Part shown: one piece after another, positions 51,379-61,858 of the stretch
Layout of the letters: each line of letters begins with the position of its first letter
How positions within the stretch are numbered: the first letter of the stretch is position 1
Assembly: GCA_021831785.1 (NCBI GenBank)
Contig: JAKBMB010000006.1
Span: 124,001 to 188,000 of the forward strand
Length of the DNA stretch: 64,000 bases
Direction of reading: 5' to 3'
DNA from: Deltaproteobacteria bacterium
GTDB taxonomy: Bacteria; Desulfobacterota; Binatia; Binatales; Binataceae
Translations under genes and position numbers: made by a program
The notes under the pieces: generated by a model
The model's database searches: none
What the model saw: the letters and a program-made list of their open reading frames with translations, nothing else
Told to the model about the DNA's origin: nothing

Positions 51379-52146
51379 CTATCTTAGGTGCTCACGGAGG
51401 AAGGCCACTGCGTCGCGCCAAAACTCGAACGCCGCTGCCTCGCGGTAGTTCGGCCGGTAGTCGGCAAAAAACGCATGGCCCGCGTTTTCGAATACCTTCA
51501 CCGTGAAGTTCTTGCCGGCCTTTTCAAGCCGCGCGCGCAGCTCGGCCGCGTCAGCCGGCGAAGGATTCCGATCTTCAGCGCCGAAGACCGCCAGCAGTGG
51601 GCACGAAAGGCGGCCGGTCATTTCCATCACTGGTGTGGGTCGCCCGGCGGTGGTTTTTTCGGTCGGCGTGGCAGAGGCTAAAAAGCCTCCCCAACAATCG
51701 ACCGCGGCGTCGAGTTTGTCGCTGTTGCACGCCAACAACAGCGCCTCGCGGCCACCGAAGCAAAAGCCGATGCACCCCACCTTGCCCGAGGCGCCTGGCT
51801 GGGCACGCAAAAAAGTCGCCGCGGCCTCGAGGTCGCGGACCACCTGCGCGTCGCTAACACTGAAAGCGACGGCCCGCGCCTTGTCCATCTGGCTTAGGTC
51901 TACCTTGCCCGCGCGCGAAAACAGGTTCGGAGCGAGCGCTATAAAACCGGCGTGGGCAAAACGCCGCGTGACATCGCGTATATGGTCATTGACGCCGAAA
52001 ATCTCGTGCACAACGATCAGGCCCGCGTAGCTGCCCGGCGGGCGAGGGCGGGCGAGGTAGCCCTCCAACGAGTCCCCATCGCTTACGAAGCTCACCTCGC
52101 GCGCTTCGAGCGCCTCAGGCTTGCTGACTTCGCCGGGTAAAGCCAT
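51379..52146 (-). CDS. dienelactone hydrolase family protein
   Basis: A 255-residue alpha/beta hydrolase. The nucleophile elbow is GFCFGG with Cys129, the acid is in VFGAEDRNPSPAD and the His is in ENAGHAFFADYR. That Cys-Asp-His triad is typical for carboxymethylenebutenolidase. An oxyanion Glu lies in VVHEIFGVNDHI. It may hydrolyse dienelactones or other small esters in the cytoplasm. It is not obviously linked to neighbouring genes. Confidence 0.85.
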   Translation of the reverse strand: MALPGEVSKPEALEAREVSFVSDGDSLEGYLARPRPPGSYAGLIVVHEIFGVNDHIRDVTRRFAHAGFIALAPNLFSRAGKVDLSQMDKARAVAFSVSDAQVVRDLEAAATFLRAQPGASGKVGCIGFCFGGREALLLACNSDKLDAAVDCWGGFLASATPTEKTTAGRPTPVMEMTGRLSCPLLAVFGAEDRNPSPADAAELRARLEKAGKNFTVKVFENAGHAFFADYRPNYREAAAFEFWRDAVAFLREHLR

Positions 52147-52271
52147 CGTTGGGACCTCTGCCCTGTTTGGTTACGCTTAAGCCCGGGTTCTCCGGGTCGC
52201 GCCGGCTAGGCCCTAATCCCGTCCGCTGCCTGCCCGCGCTCATTCTTTCCCCATCCTACACACTCGGGCAT

Positions 52272-52306
52272 TTTAGCCGCGCGCGCCTCAGGCGCGCGCG
52301 GCTAAA
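52272..52306. terminator. 35-base GC-rich palindrome after grxD
   Basis: TTTAGCCGCGCGCGCCT at 52272-52288 is mirrored exactly at 52290-52306 around a single base. It begins about 10 bases downstream of the glutaredoxin stop, where a transcription terminator would be. On that strand it is not followed by a run of T, so it is not a textbook intrinsic terminator. It could be a 3' stabilising hairpin or a dispersed palindromic repeat. Confidence 0.4.
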
Positions 52307-52315
52307 GGCGAAGCC

Positions 52316-52639
52316 CTAGTGCGCCGCGTTGACCTTGACTAAATCCTTAAGCTCTCCGCTTTCATAAAGCTCGCGCACTATGTCGCATCCGCCGATAAAC
52401 TTGCCGTCGATATACACCTGAGGAATCGTCGGCCAGTTGCTGAATTCCTTTATTCCTTCACGCAGCTCGGGATCAGCCAAAACGTCGAAGGTGGTGAACG
52501 GCACGTCCAACTGCTGTAAGACTTGCACGGTCGCGGCCGAAAACCCGCACATCGGGAAGTTGCGCGTGCCCTTCATGAAAAGCACGATCCTATCGGTGGC
52601 GACCACCTGTTTGATACGGTCCAAAACGTCGTTGTCCAT
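52316..52639 (-). CDS. grxD: monothiol glutaredoxin, Grx4 type
   Basis: A 107-residue CGFS glutaredoxin: VLFMKGTRNFPMCGFSAATV with the single active-site Cys, WPTIPQVYIDGKFIGGCDIV for glutathione binding. Such proteins hold a [2Fe-2S] cluster between two subunits or with BolA and pass it on. The bolA gene directly upstream (14 bases) supports this partnership. The ATG at 52639 gives the normal length; the frame is open upstream but overlaps bolA. Confidence 0.93.
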   Translation of the reverse strand: MDNDVLDRIKQVVATDRIVLFMKGTRNFPMCGFSAATVQVLQQLDVPFTTFDVLADPELREGIKEFSNWPTIPQVYIDGKFIGGCDIVRELYESGELKDLVKVNAAH

Positions 52640-52653
52640 AGTTAAAAGCCTCT

Positions 52654-52902
52654 CTACCGAGGGAGATTGTCGTACTGCGAGGGCGTAAGCGTCTTCAGCG
52701 CAAGGGCGTGCACCGCCTGGCGCATCGCGTCTCCCACCGCCCGATAAACCATCTGGTGGCGCTCGACCAGCGAACGTCCCTCGAACTTCTCGGACACTAC
52801 CAGGGCGTCGAAATGGTCGCCACCTCCGGTGAAATCCTTGACCTCTACGCGTGCGCCTGGAAAGGCGGCCGCGATCTTGGCTTGGAGCTCGTTTACATCC
52901 AT
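52654..52902 (-). CDS. bolA: BolA-family protein
   Basis: An 82-residue BolA protein: MDVNELQAKIAAAFPGARVE, DHFDALVVSEKFEGRSLVER and HQMVYRAVGDAMRQAVHALA. His in HFDALVV-adjacent and ERHQMVY positions fit the ligands BolA offers to a shared [2Fe-2S] cluster with the monothiol glutaredoxin. It is first in a two-gene operon with grxD. The 213 bases upstream hold no gene. Confidence 0.92.
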   Translation of the reverse strand: MDVNELQAKIAAAFPGARVEVKDFTGGGDHFDALVVSEKFEGRSLVERHQMVYRAVGDAMRQAVHALALKTLTPSQYDNLPR

Positions 52903-53115
52903 AGATTAAGTTTTTACTCGCCGGCGCGGCCGTGGTCCATAAGGGCATACGCTCTTCGTGCGACCGCCGGGCGGCGCGGCTGATAAACTCGACGGCGTCG
53001 CTGCATGCAGCACGGCGAGGTTTGGCGCTGAGCACGCCGCCGGCGATGGGGTTGACTCGATGCCGTCTTTTGCCGGACAAGTCATATGCAAACAGCGCGG
53101 GGAAAACGCGCTCCG

Positions 53116-54360
53116 CTAGCGCTGCGCTTGCCGTGACGCGGCCGCGCGTCTGGCCTCCGCCGGCGTAAGGATCAGCCGCGGGCCCTCGACTTCACGCCGC
53201 GCTATATCAGCCGCTGCGGCGCTCAAACCCGACTGAATCCATCGCTGAAACAACGGTGCGTGCCGAACGTCCGCGTCCCGCGCCAACATGCCGGCCGCTG
53301 CCGCGGCCCATTGCGCCGGCTGCCTGCGTCCCGCCCGCAAGAGGTAGTAGGCCGTATCCTCCAAATGCCGTCTGACCAGGATTTTACGCTCGTCCTCAAG
53401 CATATGCTTAAGCGCGTGGTCTACGATTAGCGCCAGCCGCTCCTGCTGCTGCGCGGGGCTCAAGACGAGTGGACTCTGCCGCATCTGCTCGATCTCGTTC
53501 GCAAAGGGCCAAAGCTCGGCTTTTGGCGGCGTGAAAGCCGCCATCACCGGCTCGTCTAAAAGCGCCGGCGACGGCGTTACATCAAGCGCCCCGGCGAGTT
53601 CTTCATAGACGGGATGGTCGATCTCAACAGGCACGGAGGCGGTGATTAGCTCGGCCCGCAGTTGGAGAAAATTCCCCACTGCGGCACGTTCGGTCTCGGC
53701 GGTCCGACGGTAAGCTTCGCACAGGATGAAATCGGCCAGCTTTGGGTCTGCTTCAACCAGGCGCAGCCCCGACTCTCGCTCGACGGCCGCGCGCTCCTCA
53801 CGCAATTGACGGCGCGACAGACGGCTTGACATAACCGCGAGCAGGCCCCTGCTCTCGGAAACCACCCCCCAGAGCCGATGGACTCCGCCCTGCGGCAGAT
53901 CTTTGAGCAGCCACACCAGGCGGGTAGCGGCGGCATCAAACGCCGAAAGCAATGCCGTAAGCGCCGTATCTTCGCGCGCCGCGGCGGGCCGCGAGGTTTT
54001 CACGCCGGTGGTCAAAGGCGCTCCGGCCGCCTCGGGGAACTCGGGCACGGACGGCCGCGCGCCCGAGGCCGGCGCCGTATGCGGGACGCCACGCTGGCGC
54101 AGCTTGAACAGAGCGCGCTTGGCCACGCGCCTAACGGCGCCGTGCGTTCCCGCGGCTATCTCGGCGAGCAACTGCGCGGCGCTATCCGAAGGTATCTGCG
54201 CGAGCATTTGAGCCAGCGCCAATTCCGAGGCTTCTCCCTTCTCGCGCATCTCGCGCAGCCGCGCGACCGCGGTCTCCGGAGCCGCCGCGAGGTCAGCTCC
54301 CTGCTGCTTAAGCCCAGAGGCGAGGTCAAGCAATTCTTTGTCGGGACCTATCGAGGACAC
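53116..54360 (-). CDS. conserved-looking hypothetical protein
   Basis: A 414-residue soluble protein that I do not recognise. It is Ala/Leu/Arg-rich and helical. The N-terminal 100 residues (QLLAEIAAGTHGAVRRVAKR and ALFKLRQRG) recall a HEAT-like repeat. A Pro/Ala linker follows, then a larger helical part with LVWLLKDLPQGGVHRLWGVV and SRLSRRQLREERAAVERESG, and HMLEDERKILVRRHLEDTAY. There is no signal peptide, membrane helix or metal motif. It stands alone on its strand upstream of bolA. Confidence 0.65.
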   Translation of the reverse strand: MSSIGPDKELLDLASGLKQQGADLAAAPETAVARLREMREKGEASELALAQMLAQIPSDSAAQLLAEIAAGTHGAVRRVAKRALFKLRQRGVPHTAPASGARPSVPEFPEAAGAPLTTGVKTSRPAAAREDTALTALLSAFDAAATRLVWLLKDLPQGGVHRLWGVVSESRGLLAVMSSRLSRRQLREERAAVERESGLRLVEADPKLADFILCEAYRRTAETERAAVGNFLQLRAELITASVPVEIDHPVYEELAGALDVTPSPALLDEPVMAAFTPPKAELWPFANEIEQMRQSPLVLSPAQQQERLALIVDHALKHMLEDERKILVRRHLEDTAYYLLRAGRRQPAQWAAAAAGMLARDADVRHAPLFQRWIQSGLSAAAADIARREVEGPRLILTPAEARRAAASRQAQR

Positions 54361-54662
54361 CTACCTCTCACACGCTTGCACGCCGGCAAACGCCCTGCAC
54401 TTCGTTTACGGAAGTTGCCAAGTAAAGTTGGCCGCGCCGGCCCTCGAGCACGAATCGCCGGCGTCGATGACCCTGTGCGAGCCACCGCCGTTTTTTCAAA
54501 CGCCTCACCCGCGCCCGTCATCGCCGGCACGAGGCTCGCGCGCGCCGCTCGCGTCTGACAATTTTCGGCTTTTTCGCCGCGCGCCGCAATGACAGGACAA
54601 CGCCGCGACCGGCGACCCGCATCGAAACTGCGCCGGAGCGCGCGCCGCAGGGGGCCGGTCAG
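54361..54662. other. gene-free stretch
   Basis: About 300 bases between the hypothetical protein and the dehydrogenase, both on the minus strand. No recognisable coding sequence, RNA or repeat. It must contain the promoter of the hypothetical protein and the 3' region of the dehydrogenase gene. Confidence 0.4.
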
Positions 54663-55670
54663 CTAGTAGCCCAGCGCGAGATCAACCTGATTGAGCAGAG
54701 GGGCGCCGCCTACGAACCGCCGCAGATTCTCGGCGAAAAGCTCGCACGCGCGGTCGAGATAGCCGCGAAACGAGCCCGCGACGTGCGGCGTCAGAATGGC
54801 ATGTTCGAGGTCCCACAACGGACTTTCCGCCTCCAGCGGTTCGCGCTCGAAGACGTCAAGGCCGGCCCCGCCCAGGCGCTTTTCCTGTAGCGCGCCAATC
54901 ATCGCCTCTTGATCAATCACCTCGCCGCGCCCGACATTGACCAGGTAGGCGTCGGGCTTGATCGCCTCGAACTCGCGCGCGCCGATAAAGCACCGCGTGG
55001 GCGGCGTCAGGGGCAGCGTCACGACAATGAAATCGCTCTGTGCCAGAAGCTCTGCGCGCTGTTCAGGGCCGAAAAATCGATCCGGTATGAAACCGTGCGG
55101 ATCTCCGGTCCCCGGCAAAAACCATCCGGGGTCGGCGTGCTGCACGGGGTCGCGCTTGAGGGCGAGGACCTTCATCCCGAAGGCCTGCGACAGGCGCGCG
55201 ACCTCGCGGCCCAGCGAGCCGTAACCGACGATTCCGATGGTCGCGCCGCGCAGTTCGCGAACATTGTCCATGAAGGGCTGGCGCTTAAGCCACGTGCGGC
55301 TTAGCTGCGCGCGTGTGGTGAGGTGAAAGCGGTGAACGTAGGTGAGAATCGAGCCTAACGCGTACTGTGCAATAGCGCTGCAGTGGATGCCGCTGCTCGT
55401 AGTGATGACGATGGAGCGAAAGTTGGCGGGTTTTCTCAGCACTTGGTCGGCGCCGGCGGTCAGCAGATGAATCCATCTCAGGCGCGCCGTCAGCTCTGCA
55501 ACCGAGTCAGGGACGCGAAAAGCCGTCAAGACCTCGCATCCGCCGCGCAGCAGCGCGGCCATCTCTTCGACCGACTCGCATTGCCTGTCGATCACTTCGG
55601 CGCCGGGTGCGGCGGCGAGCAAGAGTTTGCGCTGCGCGGGCGTCAGCCTCGTGGTTGAAACGATTCTCAT
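54663..55670 (-). CDS. D-2-hydroxyacid dehydrogenase
   Basis: A 335-residue NAD(P)-dependent dehydrogenase of the D-isomer-specific family. The cofactor motif is TIGIVGYGSLGREVARLSQA near 145-165. The catalytic residues lie in LVNVGRGEVID (Arg), VFEREPL (Glu) and ILTPHVAGS (His). The N-terminal segment RLRWIHLLTAGADQVL is typical of the glyoxylate/hydroxypyruvate branch. The substrate is probably a small 2-ketoacid but cannot be fixed. It stands alone. Confidence 0.88.
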   Translation of the reverse strand: MRIVSTTRLTPAQRKLLLAAAPGAEVIDRQCESVEEMAALLRGGCEVLTAFRVPDSVAELTARLRWIHLLTAGADQVLRKPANFRSIVITTSSGIHCSAIAQYALGSILTYVHRFHLTTRAQLSRTWLKRQPFMDNVRELRGATIGIVGYGSLGREVARLSQAFGMKVLALKRDPVQHADPGWFLPGTGDPHGFIPDRFFGPEQRAELLAQSDFIVVTLPLTPPTRCFIGAREFEAIKPDAYLVNVGRGEVIDQEAMIGALQEKRLGGAGLDVFEREPLEAESPLWDLEHAILTPHVAGSFRGYLDRACELFAENLRRFVGGAPLLNQVDLALGY

Positions 55671-56076
55671 GTCCGCCTCCTGAGGTCATTGATGTGCGAC
55701 GACACGCCCTTTGCCTGCACAGCCGAGCATCGCTGCGCGCGCCTTGTCGGGCGCAAGGCCTATGCTTATACTGATTTGCGCGCACTTCGCTGGCAAGATT
55801 GAGCATGCGCGCGAGCGACGCCGGCGAACGCGGCTCTAGTCCTTGGTGCTGACATTTTTGCGAAGCAGGGTGAGCTCTTCACTTGACCTCGAAATGCTCG
55901 GGTCAGATGGGCGCAGCCCATCTATGTATCTATGAATGATTGGCGCGCTTGGCCGGTCCGCGTAAGACTCCTCTCGGCTGAACTTGTCGACGGGTTTCCG
56001 CAGCGCTAGTCCAATTCAGGATCGCGCCCTTTGGGTTTCGAGGTGCGCTGCGGAGCGCCGCGGTGCGTGAGAAGAA
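55671..56076. other. intergenic region upstream of mfd
   Basis: About 400 bases between the divergent dehydrogenase and mfd genes, with no gene I can support. One stem-loop stands out: AGATGGGC and GCCCATCT at 55905-55923 with a three-base loop. It should hold two divergent promoters; none is clear by eye. Confidence 0.4.
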
Positions 56077-59000
56077 TTGCGCAGAAGTATTAGAGAAGCG
56101 ATCGAGGAGCTTAAAGCCCGGCTAGAGCAGGCCGAGGCGCGGCGCTTTCCGGTAAGCGGCCTTAAGGGAGCAGCCTTTGCCTTGCTGATGCGCGAGGCCG
56201 TGGTGGGGCTCGAGCGCCCGATTCTCGCGGTGGCGCCCTCCGCACGCGAGGCCGAGGCTCTGGCCGGCGAGGTCGCCTTGTTCATGGGCGAGGCCATCGA
56301 CGCTGAGCCGCTTAAGCGCGGGCTGCATCTTTTGCCGGCGTGGGAGAGCGCCCCGCTGGCTGCGGTTTCTCCCTCGGTGAACACGCAAGCCGCGCAGTTC
56401 GTCGCGCTCTTGGCCCTGTTGCGCGCGCGCCGGCCGCTGGTGGTCACCTCGGTCGAGGCATTGATGACCAGGACGCTCGCGCGACGGAATTTCTCCGCCT
56501 CGCTGATGCGAATTTCGCCGGGCGAGCAAATCGATTTCGAGGGATTGATCGAAGCTCTGAGCGAGGCCGGATATCAGCGCGTTCCCCAGGTGGAGGAACT
56601 CGGCGATTTCAGCGTGCGCGGCGGAATCCTCGACGTCTTCTCGCCCGCCCATGCGCGGCCCTTTCGGCTCGAGCTCGACGGCGAAACGGTGGTTTCTCTG
56701 CGCTGCTTCGAGCTCGGCAGCCAGCGCTCGCTCGGGCCGATGCAGGAAGTCTTCGTAATCGCAGCACGCTATGTCGGCGCGAAGCCGCTCAAGGAGCGCA
56801 AGCTCCATGAGCGCGTCGGCGCGCGCGCGGCTGACATCGGCCTGCTCAAGAAGGAGCTCGGGGAAATAAACGAAGCCCTGGAGAACGGCCTGTTGTTCCC
56901 CGGCGCGGAGCTCCTGCTGCCGTACATTTATCCGGCCGGGCTGGATTCGCTTTTTGCCTACCTGCCCGAAAACACGCTGGTATGGATGCACGAATCCGGC
57001 CGCGTCTTAGCCGAAGCTCGGCGGTTTGCCGAGCGCGTCGCGCAAGAGGCCGAGCGCTGTCAGGGCTTGCCCGCCTTTTATCCTGAGCCGCGGCTGTTGT
57101 ACCTCTCGCTCGCCGAGCTGGAGCAAGCCCTAGAGCGTCTGCCGGCGGTCCAGGTCAACTCGCTGGTCACGATGGCGGCGCCGCGCGAGGGCTACGCGGT
57201 GCCGATCGAGGTCGAATGCAAACCGAGCCTTAAGCTCGTAGAGGCGGGCGATGACGCACGCAAGGTGCCGTCGTTCCCGCCGCTTATCGCCCAACTCAAG
57301 GACATCCAGCGCGCGCAGGGGCGCGCGGTGATGGTGGTCGAAGGGCAAAGCCAGGCGGCCCGCCTTCGTCGCCATCTCGAAGCTTACGAGATCGGAGTCA
57401 ACGCCGAGCTTAAGCGCTTCGGCGACCTCTTCGACCAACTCGACTACCGGCCGGCCATTTTGGGCGGTGAGATCGGCGCCGGCTGCGCGCTCGAGCTTGA
57501 CGGCATTTACATCTACGGCGAAGAAGACCTCTTCGGCGAGCCCCGCGTGCGCCGCCGCACCCGCCCGTCGGTAAAAGGGCTTCTCACCAGCCTGACGGAA
57601 CTCACGCCCGGCACTCCGGTGGTTCATCTGGACCACGGGATCGGACTCTACCGCGGGCTGACCCATCTGCGCGTAAGCGACACCGAGGGCGACTTTCTGA
57701 ATCTAGGGTACGCCGACAACGATACGCTCTACGTGCCGGTCGAGCGAATTAACCTGGTACAGCGCTACGTTGGCGGCGACGGCGGCGAGCCCAAGCTTGA
57801 CCGCCTGGGCAGCGGTTCGTGGGAAAAGGTCAAGCGGCGCACTAAGCAAGCGCTGCTGGCGATGGCGGCCGAACTGCTGGAGGTTCATGCCGCGCGCGAG
57901 GTCGAGGAAGGCTACGCCTTCGCGCCGCCGACGGGCAGCGACTACGAGGAGTTCGTGAGCGGCTTCGAGTTCGAGGAAACCCCCGACCAGCAGGCGGCGA
58001 TCGACGATGTCATAGGCGATCTGACCCAGCCCAAGCCGATGGACCGGCTGATCTGCGGGGATGCAGGGTTTGGCAAGACCGAGGTGGCGCTGCGCGCCGC
58101 GTTCGTGGTAGCGATGGAAGGTTTGCAGGTCGCGATGCTTGCCCCGACGACAGTGTTGGCTCAGCAGCATTTCAACAGCTTCGTCAAGCGCTTCAAAGGC
58201 TTTCCCGTGCGCGTGGGGATGCTTTCGCGCTTCGTCGGCCCCAAACCGAGCAGGGCGCTCATCGAGGACCTCAAAACCGGCCGCCTGGATCTCGTGATCG
58301 GGACTCATCGCTTGCTGCAAAGCGACGTTCAGTTCAAACGTTTGGGCCTGCTCATCGTCGATGAAGAACAGCGCTTCGGCGTCCGGCACAAGGAGCGAAT
58401 CAAGAAGCTGCGCAGGCTGGTCGATGTGCTGACGCTAGCCGCGACGCCGATCCCGCGCACGTTGCAGATGGCGATGGTCGGAATCCGCGACCTTTCGGTA
58501 ATCCAGACGCCTCCGATCGACCGCCAGGCCGTGCGAACCTTCGTCGCTCACTTCGACGACGGCCTCATCCGCGAAGTGGCGCTGCGCGAGCTCAACCGCG
58601 GCGGACAGGTGTTCTTCGTCCATAACCGAGTGGAGAATATACACTACGTCGCGCGCCATCTGCGGTCTTTGCTCCCCGAGGCGAAGATCGCCGTGGCGCA
58701 CGGACAGATGGCCGAGGACGAGCTCGAGCGGGTGATGAGCGAGTTTATCGAAAACAAGGTGAACTTTCTGGTTTGCTCGGCGATTATCGAATCCGGCCTC
58801 GATATTCCCAACGCCAACACCATAATTATCAACCGCGCCGACCATTTCGGCCTCTCCCAACTCTACCAACTGCGGGGCCGCGTCGGCCGTTCGCGTAACA
58901 AGGCGTACGCCTATCTGCTGATTCCGGGCGAACATCTTATTACCCGCGAAGCTAAGCGCAGAATCGAGTTGTTCTGCGAGCTCGAAGACCTGGGCAGCGG

Positions 59001-59652
59001 CTTCAAGATCGCCCTCCATGACCTGGAGCTGCGCGGAGCGGGTAATTTGCTCGGCAGTGAGCAGTCCGGAAGTATCGCGGCCGTTGGCTTCGAGTTATAT
59101 ACCGAGATGCTGGAGCAGGCAGTCAACGAACTGCGCGGCAAACCGGCCCGCGCCGAGGTCGAGCCCGAGCTCCAGCTCGGCGTGCCCGCTTACATACCGC
59201 AGGCGTTTGTTCCGGACGAAAACGAGCGCTTAGTAATCTACCGGCGCCTGGCGCGGGTCGACTCGGTCGAAGAGCTGGATGACATGCGCGCGGAGCTGCG
59301 CGATCGTTTCGGTCCGCTGCCCACACTGGTCGAAAACCTGCTCAGAATAATGAATCTGCGCCGTCGCCTGCGCGTGCTCATGATCGTGAGCGCGCACGCG
59401 CGACGGGGCACAATCGAGTTCAGGTTTCATCCGCAAGCGCCGATCGAGGGTGAACGACTGGTGGCCGTGGTCAACGCCAATCGGCGCCGGCTGCGCCTGA
59501 CGCCCGACTTAAGACTGAGCGTGCAGGTCGAAAATCGAAGCTATGAGGAACTGTTCGACGAGGTCGAAGCCGTGCTCGACGCCGTCGAGCGCGGCGCAGC
59601 GACGCGCGGCGCCGAAAAGGCGGTAAACGCGACGCGCAGCTACCTGAACTAG
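56077..59652 (+). CDS. mfd: transcription-repair coupling factor Mfd
   Basis: A 1191-residue Mfd. The N-terminal UvrB-like part includes [20 protein letters not shown] and [20 protein letters not shown]. The RNA polymerase-interacting domain has [20 protein letters not shown] near 515. The RecG-like translocase has the Walker [16 protein letters not shown] near 660 and [17 protein letters not shown] near 761, followed by [20 protein letters not shown] and the C-terminal inhibitory domain. It removes stalled polymerase and recruits UvrA, encoded 5.8 kb downstream. The start is an assumed TTG at 56077; no better codon is in frame close by. Confidence 0.95.
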   Translation: MRRSIREAIEELKARLEQAEARRFPVSGLKGAAFALLMREAVVGLERPILAVAPSAREAEALAGEVALFMGEAIDAEPLKRGLHLLPAWESAPLAAVSPSVNTQAAQFVALLALLRARRPLVVTSVEALMTRTLARRNFSASLMRISPGEQIDFEGLIEALSEAGYQRVPQVEELGDFSVRGGILDVFSPAHARPFRLELDGETVVSLRCFELGSQRSLGPMQEVFVIAARYVGAKPLKERKLHERVGARAADIGLLKKELGEINEALENGLLFPGAELLLPYIYPAGLDSLFAYLPENTLVWMHESGRVLAEARRFAERVAQEAERCQGLPAFYPEPRLLYLSLAELEQALERLPAVQVNSLVTMAAPREGYAVPIEVECKPSLKLVEAGDDARKVPSFPPLIAQLKDIQRAQGRAVMVVEGQSQAARLRRHLEAYEIGVNAELKRFGDLFDQLDYRPAILGGEIGAGCALELDGIYIYGEEDLFGEPRVRRRTRPSVKGLLTSLTELTPGTPVVHLDHGIGLYRGLTHLRVSDTEGDFLNLGYADNDTLYVPVERINLVQRYVGGDGGEPKLDRLGSGSWEKVKRRTKQALLAMAAELLEVHAAREVEEGYAFAPPTGSDYEEFVSGFEFEETPDQQAAIDDVIGDLTQPKPMDRLICGDAGFGKTEVALRAAFVVAMEGLQVAMLAPTTVLAQQHFNSFVKRFKGFPVRVGMLSRFVGPKPSRALIEDLKTGRLDLVIGTHRLLQSDVQFKRLGLLIVDEEQRFGVRHKERIKKLRRLVDVLTLAATPIPRTLQMAMVGIRDLSVIQTPPIDRQAVRTFVAHFDDGLIREVALRELNRGGQVFFVHNRVENIHYVARHLRSLLPEAKIAVAHGQMAEDELERVMSEFIENKVNFLVCSAIIESGLDIPNANTIIINRADHFGLSQLYQLRGRVGRSRNKAYAYLLIPGEHLITREAKRRIELFCELEDLGSGFKIALHDLELRGAGNLLGSEQSGSIAAVGFELYTEMLEQAVNELRGKPARAEVEPELQLGVPAYIPQAFVPDENERLVIYRRLARVDSVEELDDMRAELRDRFGPLPTLVENLLRIMNLRRRLRVLMIVSAHARRGTIEFRFHPQAPIEGERLVAVVNANRRRLRLTPDLRLSVQVENRSYEELFDEVEAVLDAVERGAATRGAEKAVNATRSYLN

Positions 59653-59681
59653 CGCGCGCATATGCGGGAGGACACGCAGTG

Positions 59682-60779
59682 ATGAAATACCCGGCGCGGG
59701 GCCGCCGGACGCCGCGGCCGGCGGGCACGGCCGCAACGACGCTCGACGCGGGACGTGCGCCGAAGGACCCAAGCGCGGCGCGCGCATGCTGCGCTCGGCT
59801 CGCGCGAAGCTCATTGCGCGCGCTGCTGGCCGTCGCCGCGGCGACGCTGCTCGCTTTGGGCTGCGCAAAGCCGGCCGTGGCGCAGGAAGTGGTGGACCAA
59901 GTGGTCGCCAGCGTGGACGGCGACCCGATAACTGTGGACGACGTCAGAGAGTACGCGCGCAAACGGGGAGTTAATTTGGCGCCCGACGACATGGGCCGCT
60001 CCGAGGCCTTCCGCCAAGCGCTGCGCGGCACGATTGACGAGCGCTTGTTCGAGCAAGAGCTCAAGAGCGTAAGCGGCGAGGTCGATGATGCCATGGTTGA
60101 CCGCTATATCAAGAGCGTCAACGCGCAAAACCACGTCACCGACAAGGAGCTTCAAGACGCGCTGCGCGCCAACAAGGTGAGCTATGAGGAATTTCGCAAT
60201 CGCGCGCGCGAACAAGTCGAGCGAATGGTGCTAATCCAGCGCGAGGTTCGCGGCAAGATAACCATTCCCGACGACCAGATCCAAGCCTACTACAAGAGCC
60301 ATCAAGCCGAATTCCTGGTCAAGGACGAACGCTACCGGATCGCGCAGATCCTTATCGCAACCGACGACCATAGCTCGGCCCGGGAAATCGCCCGGGCTCG
60401 CAGCCGGGCCGTGTTGATACACAGGCGCCTATTGGAAGGCCAAAACTTTGCCGATCTCGCGCAGAAGTTCTCCGACGACGCCTCCAAAAGCAGCGGCGGC
60501 GACCTCGGCTGGTTCAAGCCGAGCGAGTTGCTCGATGAGGTAAGAGCGGCCGTCGTCGATCTCAAGGTCGGAGAAGTTTCCCCAGTAGTGCAGACCTCGC
60601 ACGGCTTCCACATCCTGAAACTGGAGGACCACGAAAAACCCGGGCTGAGGCCACTTCCCAAAGTTAAGGAAGAGATCGAAGACAAGCTGGTCATGCAGCG
60701 GCTGGAAACGGAGTTTAAGCGCTGGCTGCGTGACGACCTGGCCAAGAAACACGTTGTCGAATCCAATCTCTCAAAATAG
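59682..60779 (+). CDS. SurA/PpiC-like periplasmic peptidyl-prolyl isomerase, lipoprotein
   Basis: A 365-residue parvulin-type chaperone. A long basic N-terminus (about 45 residues) precedes a lipoprotein-like signal (LLAVAAATLLALGC). A SurA N-terminal domain follows (VDQVVASVDGDPITVDDVRE), then one parvulin domain (RYRIAQILIATDDHSSAREI, FADLAQKFSDDASKSSGGDL, VVQTSHGFHILKLEDHEKPG). It would help outer membrane proteins fold. SurA of enterobacteria has two parvulin domains; here there is one. GGGAGG precedes the start; GTG at 59679 is equally possible. It overlaps pdxA by 50 bases. Confidence 0.85.
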   Translation: MKYPARGRRTPRPAGTAATTLDAGRAPKDPSAARACCARLARSSLRALLAVAAATLLALGCAKPAVAQEVVDQVVASVDGDPITVDDVREYARKRGVNLAPDDMGRSEAFRQALRGTIDERLFEQELKSVSGEVDDAMVDRYIKSVNAQNHVTDKELQDALRANKVSYEEFRNRAREQVERMVLIQREVRGKITIPDDQIQAYYKSHQAEFLVKDERYRIAQILIATDDHSSAREIARARSRAVLIHRRLLEGQNFADLAQKFSDDASKSSGGDLGWFKPSELLDEVRAAVVDLKVGEVSPVVQTSHGFHILKLEDHEKPGLRPLPKVKEEIEDKLVMQRLETEFKRWLRDDLAKKHVVESNLSK

Positions 60780-61848
60780 CGCCAGGGTCAGCGAGGGAAA
60801 ATCCGCTGGGCGCGGCGCCGGCGCAGCGCCGCTGGTGGTCAGCATGGGCGACCCCGCCGGCATCGGCCCGGAGGTCATCCTCAAGGCCTGCGCGGTCTTG
60901 GCTGATGAGCAGGCTCCTGCTCGGCTTCTGGTGGTCGGCGACTTTGACGCCATGCGCGCGGCAGCGAAGAAATTGGGCGATGTGCCCGCGCCGTATCGTT
61001 GGCGCAAGGGCGAGCCGCTTTTTGCCCCGCGCCGCGGGCTCGCGGTCTTCGAGACGAGCAACCTTTCCGCTGCTGCCAGACGCCCCGGACGCCCCACCGT
61101 CGAGGGCGCGGAGGCCGCTTACCAATACATAGTGGCCGCGGCACGCATGGTGCTCAGGCAAGAGGCATGCGGCCTAGTAACCGCGCCGATCAGCAAGCAC
61201 TGGCTTAACCGCGCCGGCCATCAGTTTGCGGGTCATTCCGAGTTGTTGGCTGAACTATGCCGGGTGAAGCTATGGCGGATGATGTTCGCCGGCGAGCAGC
61301 TCAGGCTGGCGCTGGTCACCGTGCATATGGCGTTGGCCAAGGTCCCCGCGGCGCTTACGCGCGAGGGCGTGTTCCGAACGATCGTGCTTTTGGCCGACCA
61401 TCTGCGCCTGCGGCTCGGTATCGCAAAGCCGCGCCTGATCGTGCTCGGCTTAAATCCGCACGCCGGCGAGAACGGGCTCTTCGGCGACGAGGAGGCCCGG
61501 GTGATTGCGCCCGCGATAGAACGCGCGCGACGCGCCGGATTGGACGCGCGCGGACCGGTGGTGCCCGATACCGCGTTCGCGCGCCCGGGCGGAAGGTTCG
61601 AGTTCGACGGCGCCGTAGCGATGTATCACGACCAGGGCTTGCTCCCGTTAAAGACGCTGGAGTTCGATCGCGCCGTCAATGTCACCCTGGGCTTGCCCTT
61701 TGTGCGCACCTCGCCCGACCATGGGACCGCTTTCGATATCGCGGGCCGCAATCAAGCCAACCCGACGAGCATGAAGGCTGCGATTGAATACGCCTGGCGT
61801 GCCGCGGCCGCCCTTGGGCCCCAGAGGCGGCGCGCTGCCGGCGCTTAG
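60730..61848 (+). CDS. pdxA: 4-hydroxythreonine-4-phosphate dehydrogenase PdxA
   Basis: A 372-residue NAD-dependent, metal-binding enzyme of pyridoxal phosphate synthesis. Signatures: [40 protein letters not shown] with a metal-binding His, [40 protein letters not shown] and the metal site [19 protein letters not shown]. The indicated start overlaps the chaperone gene by 50 bases. The true start may be later, since homology begins only around residue 37. Confidence 0.93.
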   Translation: MTTWPRNTLSNPISQNSARVSEGKSAGRGAGAAPLVVSMGDPAGIGPEVILKACAVLADEQAPARLLVVGDFDAMRAAAKKLGDVPAPYRWRKGEPLFAPRRGLAVFETSNLSAAARRPGRPTVEGAEAAYQYIVAAARMVLRQEACGLVTAPISKHWLNRAGHQFAGHSELLAELCRVKLWRMMFAGEQLRLALVTVHMALAKVPAALTREGVFRTIVLLADHLRLRLGIAKPRLIVLGLNPHAGENGLFGDEEARVIAPAIERARRAGLDARGPVVPDTAFARPGGRFEFDGAVAMYHDQGLLPLKTLEFDRAVNVTLGLPFVRTSPDHGTAFDIAGRNQANPTSMKAAIEYAWRAAAALGPQRRRAAGA

Positions 61849-61858
61849 GACGCGAGAT

